Below, one piece after another: positions 24,591 to 35,326 of a DNA stretch of 64,000 bases. The translations under genes and the position numbers were made by a program. Positions within the stretch are counted from its first letter, which is position 1. The number at the start of each line of letters is the position of its first letter. Location of the stretch: NCBI GenBank assembly GCA_903827245.1, contig CAIKHO010000086.1, positions 56,785 to 120,784 of the forward strand, written 5' to 3'. The DNA comes from an uncultured Opitutia bacterium (GTDB lineage Bacteria > Verrucomicrobiota > Verrucomicrobiia > Opitutales > Opitutaceae). The notes beneath the pieces are model-generated. The model was given only the letters and a program-made list of their open reading frames with translations. It made no database searches and was not told the DNA's origin.

Positions 24591-25676
24591 TCATCCGGCG
24601 CCGACCTCGCGGAACGCGGTTTCGGCCAGCTCCGGCGCGATGCCGTCCTGGGTGGCAGCCTCGCCCAGCTTCCGGAGCACGACGAAACGCGGCAGGCCGG
24701 AGCGGACCTTTTTATCGCGCGCCATCGCGGCCGTGAGCGCCACCAGCGGCAGCGGCTCGCGCAGGCGCACCGGCAGGGCGTGGGCGGCGACCACGGCCTC
24801 GACGCGCGCAACGTCAGCCGCGGAAATATGCCCCAGCTTTTGGGACAGCCGGGCGGCGGCACAGAGGCCGACCGCCACGGCCTCGCCATGCAGGTACGAG
24901 CCATAGCCGGCGACCTGCTCGATCGCGTGGCCAAAGGTGTGTCCGAGGTTCAGCAAGGCCCGGCCGCCTTCCCTGGCGCGCTCGTACTCATCCGCCTCGA
25001 CCAGCCGCGCCTTGATCGCGCAGCAGCGCCGGATGACCGCGCCCAAAGCCGGGCTCGTTATCGTCAGCGGAGTTTTTTCCAACTGGGCGAAGAGTTCCGC
25101 ATCACCCAACAGGCCGTACTTGATGACCTCCGCCATGCCTGCGGCGAATTCCCTCGCCGGCAGGGTCGCAAGCAGATGGGTGGAAATGAAGACGCCGCAG
25201 GGCTGATGGAATGCACCGACAAGATTCTTGCCCGCCTTGAGATTGATGCCCGTTTTGCCGCCGACCGAGCTGTCGACCATCGCCAGCAGGGTCGTCGGCA
25301 CCTGCAGGAAATCGATGCCGCGCAGGTAGGAGGCAGCCGCAAACCCGCCGAGGTCGCCGATCACCCCGCCGCCGAGCACGAGCAGCATGCCGCCGCGGTC
25401 GAGCCCGTTGGCCGCGAGAAAATCCAGCACCCGGCCCAAGCCCGCGAGTGACTTGCTGTCCTCGCCGGGCTCGACCGCCAGCACCGGCACGTCACCGAGC
25501 ATCGCGGCCAGCGCGTCGGCCTGCGCAGCTACCAGGTGACGGTCGGTCAGCGCCGCCACCTTCCGCCCGGCTTCGCGGAGTTTCCGCACCTCGTCCCGGA
25601 CATCGGCCGACAGGTCGGCACCGAAACGCAGCCGATAGCTGCGTGCCCCAAGGTTGACGGTGAGGGTTTCGACCAT
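24591..25676 (-). CDS. aroB: 3-dehydroquinate synthase
   Basis: Second step of the shikimate pathway, converting DAHP to 3-dehydroquinate with NAD and a divalent metal. The 361-aa protein has the NAD-binding GGGVIGDLGGFAAASYLRGI, the signature PTTLLAMVDSSVGGKTGIN, AEVIKYGLLGD with a metal ligand, and LLNLGHTFGHAIE followed by YLHGEAVAVG. Length and order are standard. The ATG at 25676 is the first plausible start. It opens the minus-strand run that ends with the S1/P1-like gene and is divergent from xylA. Confidence 0.97.
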   Translation of the reverse strand: MVETLTVNLGARSYRLRFGADLSADVRDEVRKLREAGRKVAALTDRHLVAAQADALAAMLGDVPVLAVEPGEDSKSLAGLGRVLDFLAANGLDRGGMLLVLGGGVIGDLGGFAAASYLRGIDFLQVPTTLLAMVDSSVGGKTGINLKAGKNLVGAFHQPCGVFISTHLLATLPAREFAAGMAEVIKYGLLGDAELFAQLEKTPLTITSPALGAVIRRCCAIKARLVEADEYERAREGGRALLNLGHTFGHAIEQVAGYGSYLHGEAVAVGLCAAARLSQKLGHISAADVARVEAVVAAHALPVRLREPLPLVALTAAMARDKKVRSGLPRFVVLRKLGEAATQDGIAPELAETAFREVGAG

Positions 25677-25751
25677 GCCCGCTTAAACGGCAGCAAGGGG
25701 GGATGGTCAATCCATCGCTCTGCACTCGAGTGCCCGGATTTCCTAATCAGA

Positions 25752-25802
25752 TCCGATCAAATCGTTCTCATTCTCGTTCTCGTTATTCGTTCTCATCTCG
25801 GC
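25752..25802. repeat. Low-complexity TTCTCGTT-word repeat upstream of xylA
   Basis: AATCGTTCTCATTCTCGTTC followed by TCGTTATTCGTTCTCATCTC: repeated (A/T)TCTCGTT words in a divergent gap. It resembles one arm of a larger palindrome, but no matching right arm is visible, so it may be a solo arm or a decayed copy. Confidence 0.5.
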
Positions 25803-25938
25803 TGGAGATTAGAAGGGGAGAGATTCCGGCCGTCGGGCGGTGCAATCGACACGCCGCTCGCTCCGCCATCAGGCCCGCAGCCCAACCCAACTTCTTTCTG
25901 GTTCCCCGCCGATGGTTCGCTCTAATGGCGTGCTCCCC

Positions 25939-27270
25939 ATGAAGAAGAAACCCCGCGCCCACTTCCCCCGTATTCCCCGCATCGCCTATGAGGGGCCGAA
26001 ATCCACTAACGCCCTCGCGTTCCGCCATTACAACCCGGACGAGGTCATCGACGGCCAGACGATGTCCGCGCACCTGCGCTTCTCCATCGCCTACTGGCAT
26101 GCCTTCCGCGGCACCGGTGCCGATCCGTTCGGGCCGGGCACCATCCAGCGTCCGTGGGAAAACGGCGCCAATCCCGTCACCGTCGCACTCGTGCGCATGG
26201 ACGCGGCCTTCGAGTTCTTCCAGAAGATCCGTGCGCCATTCTGGTGCTTCCACGACCGCGACATCGCGCCCGAGGGCCGCTCGCTGGCCGAGTCGAACCG
26301 GAACCTCGATCGGCTCGTGGCCCACGCCAAGGCCCTGCAGAAGGCTACCGGCGTGAAGCTCCTCTGGGGCACGGCCAACCTCTTCTCCAACCGCCGCTAC
26401 CTGGCCGGCGCGTCCACCAATCCCGACGCGCATGTCTTTGCCTACGCCGCCGCGCAGGTGAAAAAGGCGCTCGACGTCACCCAGGCCCTCGGCGGCCAGA
26501 ACTATGTCTTTTGGGGCGGACGCGAAGGCTACGAGACGCTGCTCAACACCAACCTCAAGCGCGAGCAGGACCACCTCGCCGCGTTCCTCCATATGGCGGT
26601 GGACTACGCGAAGAGCATCGGCTTCAAGGGCCAGTTCCTGATCGAGCCCAAGCCGAAGGAGCCCACCAAGCACCAGTACGACTTCGACGTCGCCAGCGGC
26701 ATCGCCTTCCTCCGCACCTATGGGCTGGAAAAGCATTTCAAGTTCAACATCGAGACGAATCACGCGACCCTCGCCGGCCACACCTTCGAGCACGAGATCG
26801 AGGTGGCGGCCGCGCAGAAGATGCTCGGGTCGATCGACGCCAACACCGGCGACCTCCTGCTCGGCTGGGACACCGACCAGTTCAACACCAACGTGAAGGA
26901 GCTCACGCTCGCGATGGTCTCCATCCTGCGGGCGGGCGGACTCGGTTCGGGCGGCTTCAACTTCGACGCCAAGCTGCGCCGCCCGTCGATCGATCCCGAG
27001 GACCTGTTCCACGCGCACATCGGCGGCATGGACGCCTACGCGCTCGCCTTCAAGCTCGCCCGCCGGATCCTGGCGGAGGGCAAGTTCGAGCAGTTCGTCC
27101 AGGAGCGGTACGCCAGTTACGACAGCGGCTTCGGCCGCGACATCGAGAAGGGCCGGGTCGGCTTCCGGGAGCTCAACAAGCTGGTGCTCACCAAACTCGG
27201 CGAGCCCAAGCCGCGCTCAGGCAAGCAGGAATACCTGGAGAACCTGCTCAACACCTATCTCCACGGCTGA
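25939..27270 (+). CDS. xylA: Xylose isomerase
   Basis: Interconverts D-xylose and D-xylulose. The 443-aa length is that of class II isomerases. Visible features: the catalytic-His region [14 protein letters not shown], the AP-rich [16 protein letters not shown], the metal ligands in [45 protein letters not shown], and [13 protein letters not shown] with [12 protein letters not shown]. The start [12 protein letters not shown] at 25939 is chosen for its basic N-terminus; upstream in-frame sequence is repeat-derived. No xylulokinase or regulator is adjacent. Confidence 0.97.
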   Translation: MKKKPRAHFPRIPRIAYEGPKSTNALAFRHYNPDEVIDGQTMSAHLRFSIAYWHAFRGTGADPFGPGTIQRPWENGANPVTVALVRMDAAFEFFQKIRAPFWCFHDRDIAPEGRSLAESNRNLDRLVAHAKALQKATGVKLLWGTANLFSNRRYLAGASTNPDAHVFAYAAAQVKKALDVTQALGGQNYVFWGGREGYETLLNTNLKREQDHLAAFLHMAVDYAKSIGFKGQFLIEPKPKEPTKHQYDFDVASGIAFLRTYGLEKHFKFNIETNHATLAGHTFEHEIEVAAAQKMLGSIDANTGDLLLGWDTDQFNTNVKELTLAMVSILRAGGLGSGGFNFDAKLRRPSIDPEDLFHAHIGGMDAYALAFKLARRILAEGKFEQFVQERYASYDSGFGRDIEKGRVGFRELNKLVLTKLGEPKPRSGKQEYLENLLNTYLHG

Positions 27271-27360
27271 GCGCGACTGACCTGTCGTCTGCCCCGCAGC
27301 GGAAATCGGCCTTCCGGATTTGCCAACGGTTTCCCCTGCCCTCTATTTCTCTCGTTCATC

Positions 27361-27843
27361 ATGAGCAGCGATACACCCCCGCCCCCGCCCCAGCCCGCGG
27401 TCGTGCTCGTCCCGCCGGAGAGCACCGTCATCTTTCCCAAGGAAAAGGCCAACGCGCTCCTGCAGGCCGCCTGCTTTTTCCGGCCGCAGGGCATCACCGG
27501 ATTCTGGACGCCGGCCCCCTCGGACCTCGAAGGCGCGGAAACCGGCCTCGAGGATTTCCTCAAGAACAACGGCCGGACCCTGCACGACAGCTGGAGCAAC
27601 TACCGCCGCCAGGTGGCCGGCGTGGAGTTCAGCGGAGCCCGTCTGTTGTTCCTGAGTTATTTCCTGAAGGAGCTCACGCCCGAGGAAAAGGCCGAGATCG
27701 CAGCGAAGGACCCCCACTACGATCCCGACCGGTGGAAGAAGGAGCCATTCTGGATCAACGACGGGGGCCAGGGTTACTTCCGCGTAATCTACGACCTGCC
27801 CCAGAAGAAGTTCATCTGGTACGAGCGGAACAACGATCCGTGA
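27361..27843 (+). CDS. Hypothetical protein, Pro-rich N-terminus
   Basis: A 160-aa soluble acidic protein that I do not recognise. The N-terminus is proline-rich (residues 5-12), followed by a hydrophobic stretch and FRPQGITGFWTPAPSDLEG. The middle has LHDSWSNYRRQVAGVEF, a charged KELTPEEKAEIAAKDPHYD helix, and the end reads YFRVIYDLPQKKFIWYERN. It lies 90 bp after xylA on the same strand and could be co-transcribed. No signal peptide is seen. Function unknown. Confidence 0.75.
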   Translation: MSSDTPPPPPQPAVVLVPPESTVIFPKEKANALLQAACFFRPQGITGFWTPAPSDLEGAETGLEDFLKNNGRTLHDSWSNYRRQVAGVEFSGARLLFLSYFLKELTPEEKAEIAAKDPHYDPDRWKKEPFWINDGGQGYFRVIYDLPQKKFIWYERNNDP

Positions 27844-27861
27844 GCGAAACCCGCTGGCCGC

Positions 27862-28113
27862 TCAGCGGCTGAGCCACCAGCTCCACGCCGCGGCATGAAG
27901 CGCGAGGGCGGACCAGGCGATCGCCACGAAGCCGAAGTGGCGCGACTTGTGCCGCAGCCATCCCTGCCCGGCGAGCGCCCCGACGAAGCCACCGGCCAAC
28001 GTCCACAGGTGCAGCGTCCGCTCCCTCACGCGCTGCGCTCCGCGGCCAGCCGCCCGCTTGTCCCACGCATACAGGAACAGCGTCACGAGGTTCACCAACC
28101 CGTAATAAGCCAT
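27862..28113 (-). CDS. DUF1294-type small membrane protein
   Basis: About 83 aa with two to three hydrophobic helices. The motif order is that of DUF1294: YYGLVNLVTLFLYAWDKRAA, then RVRERTLHLWTLAGGFVGAL, then GWLRHKSRHFGF. The family is uncharacterised and located in the inner membrane. I use ATG at 28113 because it starts directly at the first helix; the frame continues upstream to 28239 with a Cys/Gly-rich lead that does not look conserved. It is convergent with the hypothetical gene at 27361. Confidence 0.8.
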   Translation of the reverse strand: MAYYGLVNLVTLFLYAWDKRAAGRGAQRVRERTLHLWTLAGGFVGALAGQGWLRHKSRHFGFVAIAWSALALHAAAWSWWLSR

Positions 28114-28296
28114 CACGCCCAGTGCTGGTGTCGCGGATTTCAGGAGCACAAGTGTGCCTTCCGGCCGCCCACCGCCAAGCCGGGAGTGCATCCGTTGGAA
28201 ACGGCAGGAGCAACCGCCATGGACCAGCCGGGGAATCATCCGGCTGAGTCACGGCTTGCCGCGGCACCGGAAGTCCTTTCCGCTGTCATTCCAGAG

Positions 28297-29238
28297 ATGA
28301 CCAGCCACTCCTCATCCGCTCTGCGACGGTTAATTGGAGTCGTCCTTTTCGGACCGGCCGGCCTGCTGCTCGCGTCCGTGTCCGCCGCCGAGCCGGAAAC
28401 CACGGCGTCACCCGCCCCTTCCGCCCTCGTCGACAAGATGCGCGAGGATGTGCTGCGGATGAGCGAATTTTTCGACACCACGCTGCCCGGCACCCTTTCG
28501 CAGTACCGGGTGGTGATGGATTTCACGCCGAAATTCAGCGACTTCCGGGACAATGAATATGTCCGCTACCCCATCGAGCTGCGCTATGGCTTGCGCCCGA
28601 AATGGGAACTGATCGGCGGCGTCACTCCGTTCAGCCCCAATCCCTTCAATTCCGGGCTGGACCACCGCTGGGGTCCGGGCGAAGTCCAGTTCGGTGTGCG
28701 CCACGACGCCGGGCGGATCCCCTGGCTCTACGACGCCGTCACCCTTGGATTGGAGGCCCGGGCGCCGCTCGGCCAGCCCCCGGTCGAGCTCAACGACCAT
28801 TACATTCACCTGCTGCCCTCCGTCTCCGCCTCGCGCCAGCTGCCCTGGCCGCACACCACGTTCCTCACGGAATTCAACTACGATCGCCAGCTGGGGGGCC
28901 AGCTCACCAACCCGCCGCCGGGCGTGCTCCATCGCAATGTCATCCAGGTCGAGCCGGGCGTGCTGTACAAACCGGGCGAATTCGGCGGTTTTTTCGATTA
29001 TTCGTTCCGTCATTTTTCCGAGGACACCGGCAGCCATCTGGGTCATGAATTTAAAATCGGGCCCATCTGGGACGTCCCGCTGGCCCGCTCGGCCAAGTGG
29101 GGGCTGCCCGGCAAGTGGCAGGTGGAGCTCGCCTACCGGTATTCCACCGAGGAAGGCGTCGGCAGCAGCCAGGGCATCACCGCCCGCGTGCACTGGCGCA
29201 CGACCCTGCGCGAGATGCTGAAGCAGTCGGCCAACTAG
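28297..29238 (+). CDS. Predicted secreted or outer-membrane beta-barrel protein
   Basis: A 313-aa protein with a signal peptide (LIGVVLFGPAGLLLASVSAA). The mature part starts with a helix (LVDKMREDVLRMSEFF) and then alternates polar and aromatic residues in strands, for example YPIELRYGLRPKWELIGGV, VTLGLEARAPLG and WQVELAYRYST, ending in VHWRTTLREML. This pattern fits an outer-membrane barrel of the type seen in uncharacterised transporter-like proteins. ATG at 28297 places the signal peptide at the N-terminus. No specific function can be assigned. Confidence 0.7.
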   Translation: MTSHSSSALRRLIGVVLFGPAGLLLASVSAAEPETTASPAPSALVDKMREDVLRMSEFFDTTLPGTLSQYRVVMDFTPKFSDFRDNEYVRYPIELRYGLRPKWELIGGVTPFSPNPFNSGLDHRWGPGEVQFGVRHDAGRIPWLYDAVTLGLEARAPLGQPPVELNDHYIHLLPSVSASRQLPWPHTTFLTEFNYDRQLGGQLTNPPPGVLHRNVIQVEPGVLYKPGEFGGFFDYSFRHFSEDTGSHLGHEFKIGPIWDVPLARSAKWGLPGKWQVELAYRYSTEEGVGSSQGITARVHWRTTLREMLKQSAN

Positions 29239-29288
29239 GGCGCGGGATTGGTTGCCAACCTTTCGCCGTGCGACCTGTCTGGTGGCGG

Positions 29289-29711
29289 ATGAAAGTCACC
29301 GTCCTGTTCCTGGGCCTGGTTGCCCTGCTCTCCGGCTGCACCGCCACGGCCACTGTCCGCAAGGCGCCCAAGGCCGACCTGGCCGCCCTCCGCCACCTCT
29401 TCGTCGAGCACCGTCTCAACGACAATCACCAGCTCGATGAGCTGATCGTGGGCGAACTGCGCGGCCTGGGGTATGAAGCCACGTCCGGCCCGCTTACCAT
29501 GATGCCGCCGGACACGGACGCTTTTGTGACCTACGAGGACACGTGGACCTTCGACTTCACCACCCACATGATTGCGTTCACCCTGAACGTGACGGACAAC
29601 CGCAAGCAACAAGCGATGGCCGAGGGCAGCTATTCCCGCCCCTCGGTGACCCACATGGCACCCGCTGAAATGATCCATTTGACGGTGCTCAAGGTTTTCC
29701 GGGGCGGCTGA
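29289..29711 (+). CDS. Small lipoprotein, unknown function
   Basis: A 140-aa protein with a lipobox (LGLVALLSGCTATA), so it should be lipid-anchored in the envelope. The mature domain contains VEHRLNDNHQLDELIVGELRG and DAFVTYEDTWTFDFTTHM, suggesting an alpha/beta fold of the kind seen in DUF4136-like or similar lipoproteins. That assignment is only a resemblance. It starts about 50 bp after the barrel protein on the same strand, so the two may be an envelope pair. Confidence 0.75.
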   Translation: MKVTVLFLGLVALLSGCTATATVRKAPKADLAALRHLFVEHRLNDNHQLDELIVGELRGLGYEATSGPLTMMPPDTDAFVTYEDTWTFDFTTHMIAFTLNVTDNRKQQAMAEGSYSRPSVTHMAPAEMIHLTVLKVFRGG

Positions 29712-29730
29712 GTCGGAGTTCGTGCAGTTG

Positions 29731-29814
29731 AATGTAACAGCCGAAGTAACGAGGCTGAGCTTGGCCTCGCGCCTTCATCCAGTCTCGTTACCTCGACGGC
29801 TACATTCCGGAAGC
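29731..29814. repeat. Intergenic palindrome, family E (first copy)
   Basis: Left arm AATGTAACAGCCGAAGTAAC continuing GAG; right arm CTCGTTACCTCGACGGCTAC continuing ATT, with four mismatches between arms. The right side plus flank (CTCGTTACCTCG then CTACATTCCGGAAGC) recurs at 50648-50680. It is in the convergent gap between the lipoprotein and hybrid kinase genes. Confidence 0.8.
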
Positions 29815-29862
29815 GATCGAACTTCTGCTGAAGATTGCCTGAAGATGCGATGAACGTCCGGG

Positions 29863-29925
29863 GTAGCGCGGTGCTTCAGTCCGCGTCTTTTTGCTGCGGG
29901 AGTGCGGGCTGAAGCACCGCACTAC
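29863..29925. repeat. Intergenic palindrome, family F (first copy)
   Basis: Left arm GTAGCGCGGTGCTTCAGTCC; right arm GGGCTGAAGCACCGCACTAC, with a loop of about 20 nt containing TTTTTG. A second copy lies at 36915-36976. Together with the family E copy it takes up much of the 336-bp convergent gap 29712-30047; the remainder shows nothing recognisable. Confidence 0.85.
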
Positions 29926-30047
29926 TCCAAGCCTTCGCCGTCTCTACTTTGAGTAATTCCCAGTAGGAAACACCCCTTGTTCGTAGTCCCGGCTTCAGCC
30001 GGAAGGTTTCCAGATTCCGGCCGAGGCCCGGACACCACCGCGCTGAT

Positions 30048-33000
30048 TCACGGAGCGTTGCCGGCCGCGCCGGCCGGCCGGTTGCCCTCCAGGGCAACCG
30101 GCGCCGCCTTCGGCAGCCAGCGCTGGATCATGGCCGCGAGGTCGGAAAATTTAACGGGCTTGGCCAGGTAGTCATCCATGCCGGCGGCCGCACAATGTTC
30201 GCGCTCACCCTCCACGGCATTGGCCGTCATCGCCAGCACCGGCACGTGCCGGCGGGACGGGGAGGATTGCTCGCGTTTGCGCAACTCGATCGTGGCCTGA
30301 TAGCCGTCCATTTCGGGCATCTGGCAATCCATCAGCACCAGATCGTAGGCCGCGCGGAACAGGGCTTCGAGGGCCTCGCGGCCGTTGGCGACCACCTCGG
30401 CCCGATGTCCCAGCTTCTCCACCATGCGTCGGGCCAGCACCTGGTTGGTCGCATTGTCCTCCACGATGAGGATCCGGGCGGGCACCGCCGGCACCGCCAT
30501 CGCGGGCGGGACCTCCGACGCGCTGGAGTCAGGCGCAGCGACGCCCTCCATCCAGAGTTTCTGGAGCGTGCGCAGCAGGCTGGACTGGCGGACCGGTTTC
30601 TGGAACGCGGCCAGCATGCCCGTGCTCTTGATTTGAACGCGGTGCTCATGCGCGAGCGCTGAACTCAGCAGGATCAGGGGAACCTGGCCGAACGCCGGGT
30701 CCAGGCGGATGGCCTGCGCCAGTTCGAGCCCGTCCATCACCGGCATCTGATAATCGAGGATGACAAGTTCGAAGGGCGCGCCTCCGGCCGCTGCCCGGCC
30801 GAGCCGCTCCAATGCCACCGACCCACGTTCCTCGGCCTCCGCGGTCGCCCCCCAGCGCTCGAGCAAGCGCACGAGAATGCGGCGGTTGGTTTCATTGTCA
30901 TCCACCACGAGGATCCGCCGGCCCGCAATTCCATCCAGCCGGGCGGCCGACAAACGCGGCACGGCGGCGGCCGCTTCCAGCGGCAATGTGAACCAGAAGG
31001 TCGAACCGTGTCCCGGTTCGCTGGCAACCTCCATGACGCCGCCCATGATCTCCACCAGCTGCCGGGAGATGGCCAGGCCCAGCCCGGTGCCGCCATAACG
31101 CCGGGTCGTGGAGCTGTCAGCCTGGGTGAAGGACTGGAAAATCCGCGCCTGCGCCTCAGCCGTGAGGCCGATGCCCGTGTCGCGGACCTCCACGCGCAGC
31201 CGGGCCGGCCGGCCCGGGGTGGTCTCGACCGACAGCGCGACAAAGATCTCGCCGCTGTCGGTGAACTTGACCGCGTTGCCCACGAGGTTGATGAGAATCT
31301 GCCGGAAACGGCCGGGATCGCCCATGATCTCCTCGGGCACGCCATCGTCGGCCCAGCAGGCCAGTTCGAGTTTTTTCCGCTGGGCCTGTTCCGCCAGCAG
31401 CTCCAGCACGTCCTCGGTCGCGCTGCGCGGGTTGAATTCGACCCGCTCGAGGTGCAGCTTGCCGGCCTCGATCTTGGAAAAATCCAGGATATCGTTGATG
31501 ATCCCCAGCAGCGACTCGCCGGACTTGCGGATGGTCTCGGCGTATTCGCGCTGTTCCTCGTTCATGGGCGTTTCGAGCAAAAGGCCGGTCATGCCGATCA
31601 CACCGTTCATCGGCGTGCGGATTTCGTGGCTCATGTTCGCCAGGAACTGGCTCTTCACCCGCGCCGCGGTCTCGGCCTGCTCCTTGGCCTGCACGAGTTG
31701 CCGGGTGCGCTCGACGATGCCGCGCTCGAGCCGTTCGTTGTCCCGGCGCAGCCATCCGATCCGCCGGCGGTACAGCCCCCACCCCGTGGCGACCAGTCCG
31801 AGCCCGGTGGTCCCGTAAAACCACCATGTCTGGTAGAACCAGGGCTGCTGGACCAAGGCCACGACCGCGCCCTCCTTGTTCCACACGCCGTCCTCATTGC
31901 GCGCGATGACGCGGAACCGGTAGCTGCCGGGCTGAAGATTCGTGTAGAACGCCGTGCGCCTGGTCTCGGCGTTGACCCAGTCTTTGTCGCGGCCCACTAG
32001 CTGGTAGCGGAAAACCACGGCACCCGGTTGCACAAAGGTCGTCGCCGTGTAGTCGACGGCCAGGCTGCGGGCCCCCGGGGGCAGCTGGATCTCGTCGGCC
32101 CGGTCCATGACGTTGCCGTCAACCGTCACGCGTTCAACCTGCACGGGCGGCGCAACCGTGTTCATCTGGATGCTTCCCGGATGGACGGTCACCAACCCGG
32201 TGCGGGTGGCGAACCACAGGGAACCATCGGGTAGCTGGCATGAAACCGGGTGATTGCCGTAGCCCACCGTGCCGCCGCGCACGCCGACCCCCGGCCCCGC
32301 CAGGCGAAAGCTGCCGGGGCGAAGTTCACCGTGCGCCACGGCCAGAAAATCCTGCTTGGATGCCCACACGACCCCGCGGGAGGTGCCCAGCCACAGATTG
32401 CCGAAATCGTCATCGTCGATCGACACCACCAAGTCGTTGAACGGCTCGCGGAGCGTGTCCGGATTGAACCACTGGCCGTCGCTGACCAGGATGAGACCCC
32501 GGTTCTTCGTGCCGATCCAGAGGTTGCCCTCGCGGTCGGCACAGATCGCGCGCACCTCGAGGTTGGGGTAACCGTTGTTGGCGTCGTAGGCGGCCACCAC
32601 GCCGTCCTTGTACCTCACAAGGCCGGGACTCAAACCCACGTAGAGCGCCCCTTGCTTGTCCTCGCCGAAAACCAGGACGTTCGAGGTTTCCGTTCCGATG
32701 ATCCCGGCCATCGGCGTGAATTTTCCCTCCTGGTAGCGGACCACCCCATGATTGTCCCGCCCCAGCCAGATTGCGCCCGCACGATCCTGGTAAATTGTCC
32801 GCACATACTGGATCTCGGGGTATCGCTGCAGCACGCCGTTGCGCCAGACCAGGAGCGCGCCGCGGGTCCCGATCCATACGCTGTCATCCGCCATCGCACA
32901 CACCGACCAGACATCCGCTTCCCGGCCCGGTCCGGTTTCAACCATCGCGACGCGGCCGTCGGCCCCAATGCGCGCCACGCCGCCGTTGGGAAACCCGGCC

Positions 33001-34118
33001 CAGATGGTCCCGGCACGGTCCCGGGTGACCGAGCGGGTTCCCTCAAAGGGGAGTCCGTTCGCCATCGACACCATCCGGAAGGCCGACGGTCGCATGCGGG
33101 CCACTCCGCTGCCGGACGTGCCAATCCAGTAGGTTCCCTCGTGGTCCTGCATGATCGCGCGGCAGTATTCCACCCCCGCGACGGGAATCTGCACGAACGA
33201 CTCGGCGTCGGGAGTCTCCGCCATGTACAGGTGATGGGCCGAAATCCATAACCGCCCCTGTTGGTCGGTGTAGAGGTGGGTCACCGGTTCGGTGCCCAGG
33301 CCCTGCTCCCGGCCAAAAGCGCGAAACTGGCCGTCCCGCAAACGCATCAGCCCCTTCGCCGTCGCAAACCAAAAGGTACCGCGGGGCGCTTCAAACACGC
33401 GGTTGATCTCGCCCCAATCCGCGCCGGCCTGGTCATACGGCTTGAAGCTCCCGCCCTCGTAACAGGCAATCCCTCCGCCGGTGAAACAAATCCACAGTCT
33501 CCCCGTTGCATCCACCTGCAGCCGCCAGATGTCCTGATGGGACCGCAGCACCGGATCGTCCGCGTGGGAGAGTAATTTTCCATCCCGGTATTCCCACAGC
33601 CCCAGGCCCGCCGTGCCGATCCAGATCGTGCCGGCCGGGTCGCCCACCACCGACGCCACCGGCTTGTCGAAACGGCCGATACGCTCGAATTTTCCCCCGC
33701 GGTAAAGCGACAGCCCGCCCTGGGTCGCGACCCAAAGGCCGCCGGTCTTGTCCTCCCAGAGACTGCGGACACGATTATCGGCCAGACCGGGCGAATTCGC
33801 GACGCGGAAAGTGACAAAGCGCACGCCATCGAAGCGCGAGAGCCCGCTTTCGGTGCCAACCCAAAGGTAACCGTCGCGGGTCTGCAGGATATTTTGCGCC
33901 ACGTCGCTCGGCAGGCCGGCTTCAAGGCTGTAAACCGTCGTCGCGTAGGACAGGTCCTCCGCCACCGGTCCGGCCGCGGCCCATGCCGCGTGCCCGCCGA
34001 AGACGGCCAGCGCGCAGGCCACCCCGCGCCAGCAACGACGGCGGATCGCTCGATCCGTGTCCTGCAAAAGAGGATGGCTTCGGCCCGGAGACGCGGGCTG
34101 ATCTGGGGCAAGGGGCAT
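30048..34118 (-). CDS. Hybrid two-component regulator: beta-propeller sensor, histidine kinase, two receivers
   Basis: A 1356-aa membrane protein. In order: signal/anchor ([18 protein letters not shown]), a periplasmic two-bladed-propeller sensor of about 620 residues with repeated motifs such as [28 protein letters not shown] and [12 protein letters not shown], a Y_Y_Y domain, a TM helix near residue 765, HisKA ([13 protein letters not shown], phospho-His about residue 828), HATPase, receiver 1 ([12 protein letters not shown]) and receiver 2 ([13 protein letters not shown]). This resembles the Bacteroides HTCS group, but those end in an AraC domain, whereas this one has none. The ligand may be a polysaccharide; that is inference. 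The start at 34118 is uncertain; GTG at 34271 is possible. Confidence 0.92.
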   Translation of the reverse strand: MPLAPDQPASPGRSHPLLQDTDRAIRRRCWRGVACALAVFGGHAAWAAAGPVAEDLSYATTVYSLEAGLPSDVAQNILQTRDGYLWVGTESGLSRFDGVRFVTFRVANSPGLADNRVRSLWEDKTGGLWVATQGGLSLYRGGKFERIGRFDKPVASVVGDPAGTIWIGTAGLGLWEYRDGKLLSHADDPVLRSHQDIWRLQVDATGRLWICFTGGGIACYEGGSFKPYDQAGADWGEINRVFEAPRGTFWFATAKGLMRLRDGQFRAFGREQGLGTEPVTHLYTDQQGRLWISAHHLYMAETPDAESFVQIPVAGVEYCRAIMQDHEGTYWIGTSGSGVARMRPSAFRMVSMANGLPFEGTRSVTRDRAGTIWAGFPNGGVARIGADGRVAMVETGPGREADVWSVCAMADDSVWIGTRGALLVWRNGVLQRYPEIQYVRTIYQDRAGAIWLGRDNHGVVRYQEGKFTPMAGIIGTETSNVLVFGEDKQGALYVGLSPGLVRYKDGVVAAYDANNGYPNLEVRAICADREGNLWIGTKNRGLILVSDGQWFNPDTLREPFNDLVVSIDDDDFGNLWLGTSRGVVWASKQDFLAVAHGELRPGSFRLAGPGVGVRGGTVGYGNHPVSCQLPDGSLWFATRTGLVTVHPGSIQMNTVAPPVQVERVTVDGNVMDRADEIQLPPGARSLAVDYTATTFVQPGAVVFRYQLVGRDKDWVNAETRRTAFYTNLQPGSYRFRVIARNEDGVWNKEGAVVALVQQPWFYQTWWFYGTTGLGLVATGWGLYRRRIGWLRRDNERLERGIVERTRQLVQAKEQAETAARVKSQFLANMSHEIRTPMNGVIGMTGLLLETPMNEEQREYAETIRKSGESLLGIINDILDFSKIEAGKLHLERVEFNPRSATEDVLELLAEQAQRKKLELACWADDGVPEEIMGDPGRFRQILINLVGNAVKFTDSGEIFVALSVETTPGRPARLRVEVRDTGIGLTAEAQARIFQSFTQADSSTTRRYGGTGLGLAISRQLVEIMGGVMEVASEPGHGSTFWFTLPLEAAAAVPRLSAARLDGIAGRRILVVDDNETNRRILVRLLERWGATAEAEERGSVALERLGRAAAGGAPFELVILDYQMPVMDGLELAQAIRLDPAFGQVPLILLSSALAHEHRVQIKSTGMLAAFQKPVRQSSLLRTLQKLWMEGVAAPDSSASEVPPAMAVPAVPARILIVEDNATNQVLARRMVEKLGHRAEVVANGREALEALFRAAYDLVLMDCQMPEMDGYQATIELRKREQSSPSRRHVPVLAMTANAVEGEREHCAAAGMDDYLAKPVKFSDLAAMIQRWLPKAAPVALEGNRPAGAAGNAP

Positions 34119-34403
34119 CACAGGCTGCAATTGCGTGGACGAAAAAGGGACTGCGGCGCCGTGGTCAAATGGCTTCGTCGCGATTCGACCGGGGTAACCG
34201 GCGCGTAACTTCTCGACGCAGGTCGGGGGATTGGGGTGGTTGGATTTGTCCGGGGGTAAACTGGCCGCCACTTTCGCTGGAGCAAGCGCGCAAGAACCGC
34301 GTCACCTGCCCATGACGAAGAGAATTCGATCCGGGGCGGATCCGCGGCAAGTGACGACCTGCCTGCCTCCATAACGACCCCAAGCGCCAAAACTTAAATC
34401 CCG

Positions 34404-34796
34404 ATGTCCATTAAAGTGTTTCTTGCCGCCGGGCTTCTCGGTTCGCCGATCCCCGACTGCAGCCTGATCGCGGCCGAATCCCGGGCGATCGATGTCCATT
34501 TCATCGGCGGACAGTCCAATGCCACGGACCAGGGCTATCCCTATAACCTGCCCCGGATTCGCACCCGACCCGCAGGTGCTGCTCTTCCACTCCGACCCGC
34601 CGCATTTCACCAACGGCGCGGCGCCCGACGACCTGGCCAGCGTGCCGACGAGTCCGTCTCGCCGTACCCGAAGGGCCGCTCGCATTTCGGGACGGCGGGC
34701 ATGTTGGCGTTAGGTCACCGCATGGCGGACAGAATGCCCGCCGCGTCCAATAAAAACCCCATGACGGCACAGCCCAAGCAATGGCGGCCCGGCTGA
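34404..34796 (+). pseudogene. Sialate O-acetylesterase (SASA-domain) fragment, frameshifted
   Basis: The first frame gives a signal-like start and IDVHFIGGQSNATDQGYPYN, where IGGQSN is the nucleophile-Ser motif of SASA/SGNH acetylesterases. Downstream, the continuation (GFAPDPQVLLFHSDPPHFTN) is in another frame of the same strand, and RSHFG plus MLALGHRMADRMPA returns in the first. At least two frame changes and loss of the C-terminal two-thirds are needed to explain this. The remnant ends in unrelated sequence. It is divergent from the hybrid kinase gene. Confidence 0.72.
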
Positions 34797-34885
34797 ATGC
34801 CAACAATTGCGCAGCAAGTTTTCGTCTCCGTCCTCGACACGCGTCCGAAACCCATCAGGTTTTCATCGGTCAGGTTGGTTACCCC

Positions 34886-35326
34886 ATGAAAAAATTACCC
34901 TACTGCCCCTTGGTTGCGGGGGTTTTGTTCGTTGTGTTTGGCACACACACGCTCCTTCAGTTCACCCGCCTTACGGAGCCTTTCGGGCTCCTGTTTCCGC
35001 TGTTGTGGGATCTCATCATGGTCGCGATCGGGCTTGGCGTCATCCTGCGCTGTCATGTCGCCCGCAAGGCCGGCGTTGCGTGGGGCATTTTCTGCCTCCT
35101 CTCGTCAGTCGTGATCGGCCTCGCCACGGTCAACTGGGTCCTCCAGCCCCGCGGCGTGCCACTCGGCCATGACCGCGTTTTCTTCATGTTCCTCGCGGTC
35201 GCTTTCGGCCTGCTCTTCGGGATCTGGCAATGGAAGGTGTTGCAGAGCCCCGCCGCCCGCGATTGGCGTCGCTCGGAGCACCACGATCCCCACCCGCCTT
35301 TCCACAAGGGCACGCAACAGAGCTGA
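34886..35326 (+). CDS. Hypothetical four-helix membrane protein
   Basis: A 146-aa protein with four hydrophobic segments: LVAGVLFVVFGTHTLLQF, FPLLWDLIMVAIGLGVIL, AWGIFCLLSSVVIGLATV and FFMFLAVAFGLLFGIWQW. The C-terminal tail is charged and His-rich (HHDPHPPFHKG). It is not recognised as a named family. The ATG at 34886 begins MKKLPYCPL and the helices then follow directly. It stands alone between the decayed esterase and the oxygenase gene. Confidence 0.7.
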   Translation: MKKLPYCPLVAGVLFVVFGTHTLLQFTRLTEPFGLLFPLLWDLIMVAIGLGVILRCHVARKAGVAWGIFCLLSSVVIGLATVNWVLQPRGVPLGHDRVFFMFLAVAFGLLFGIWQWKVLQSPAARDWRRSEHHDPHPPFHKGTQQS

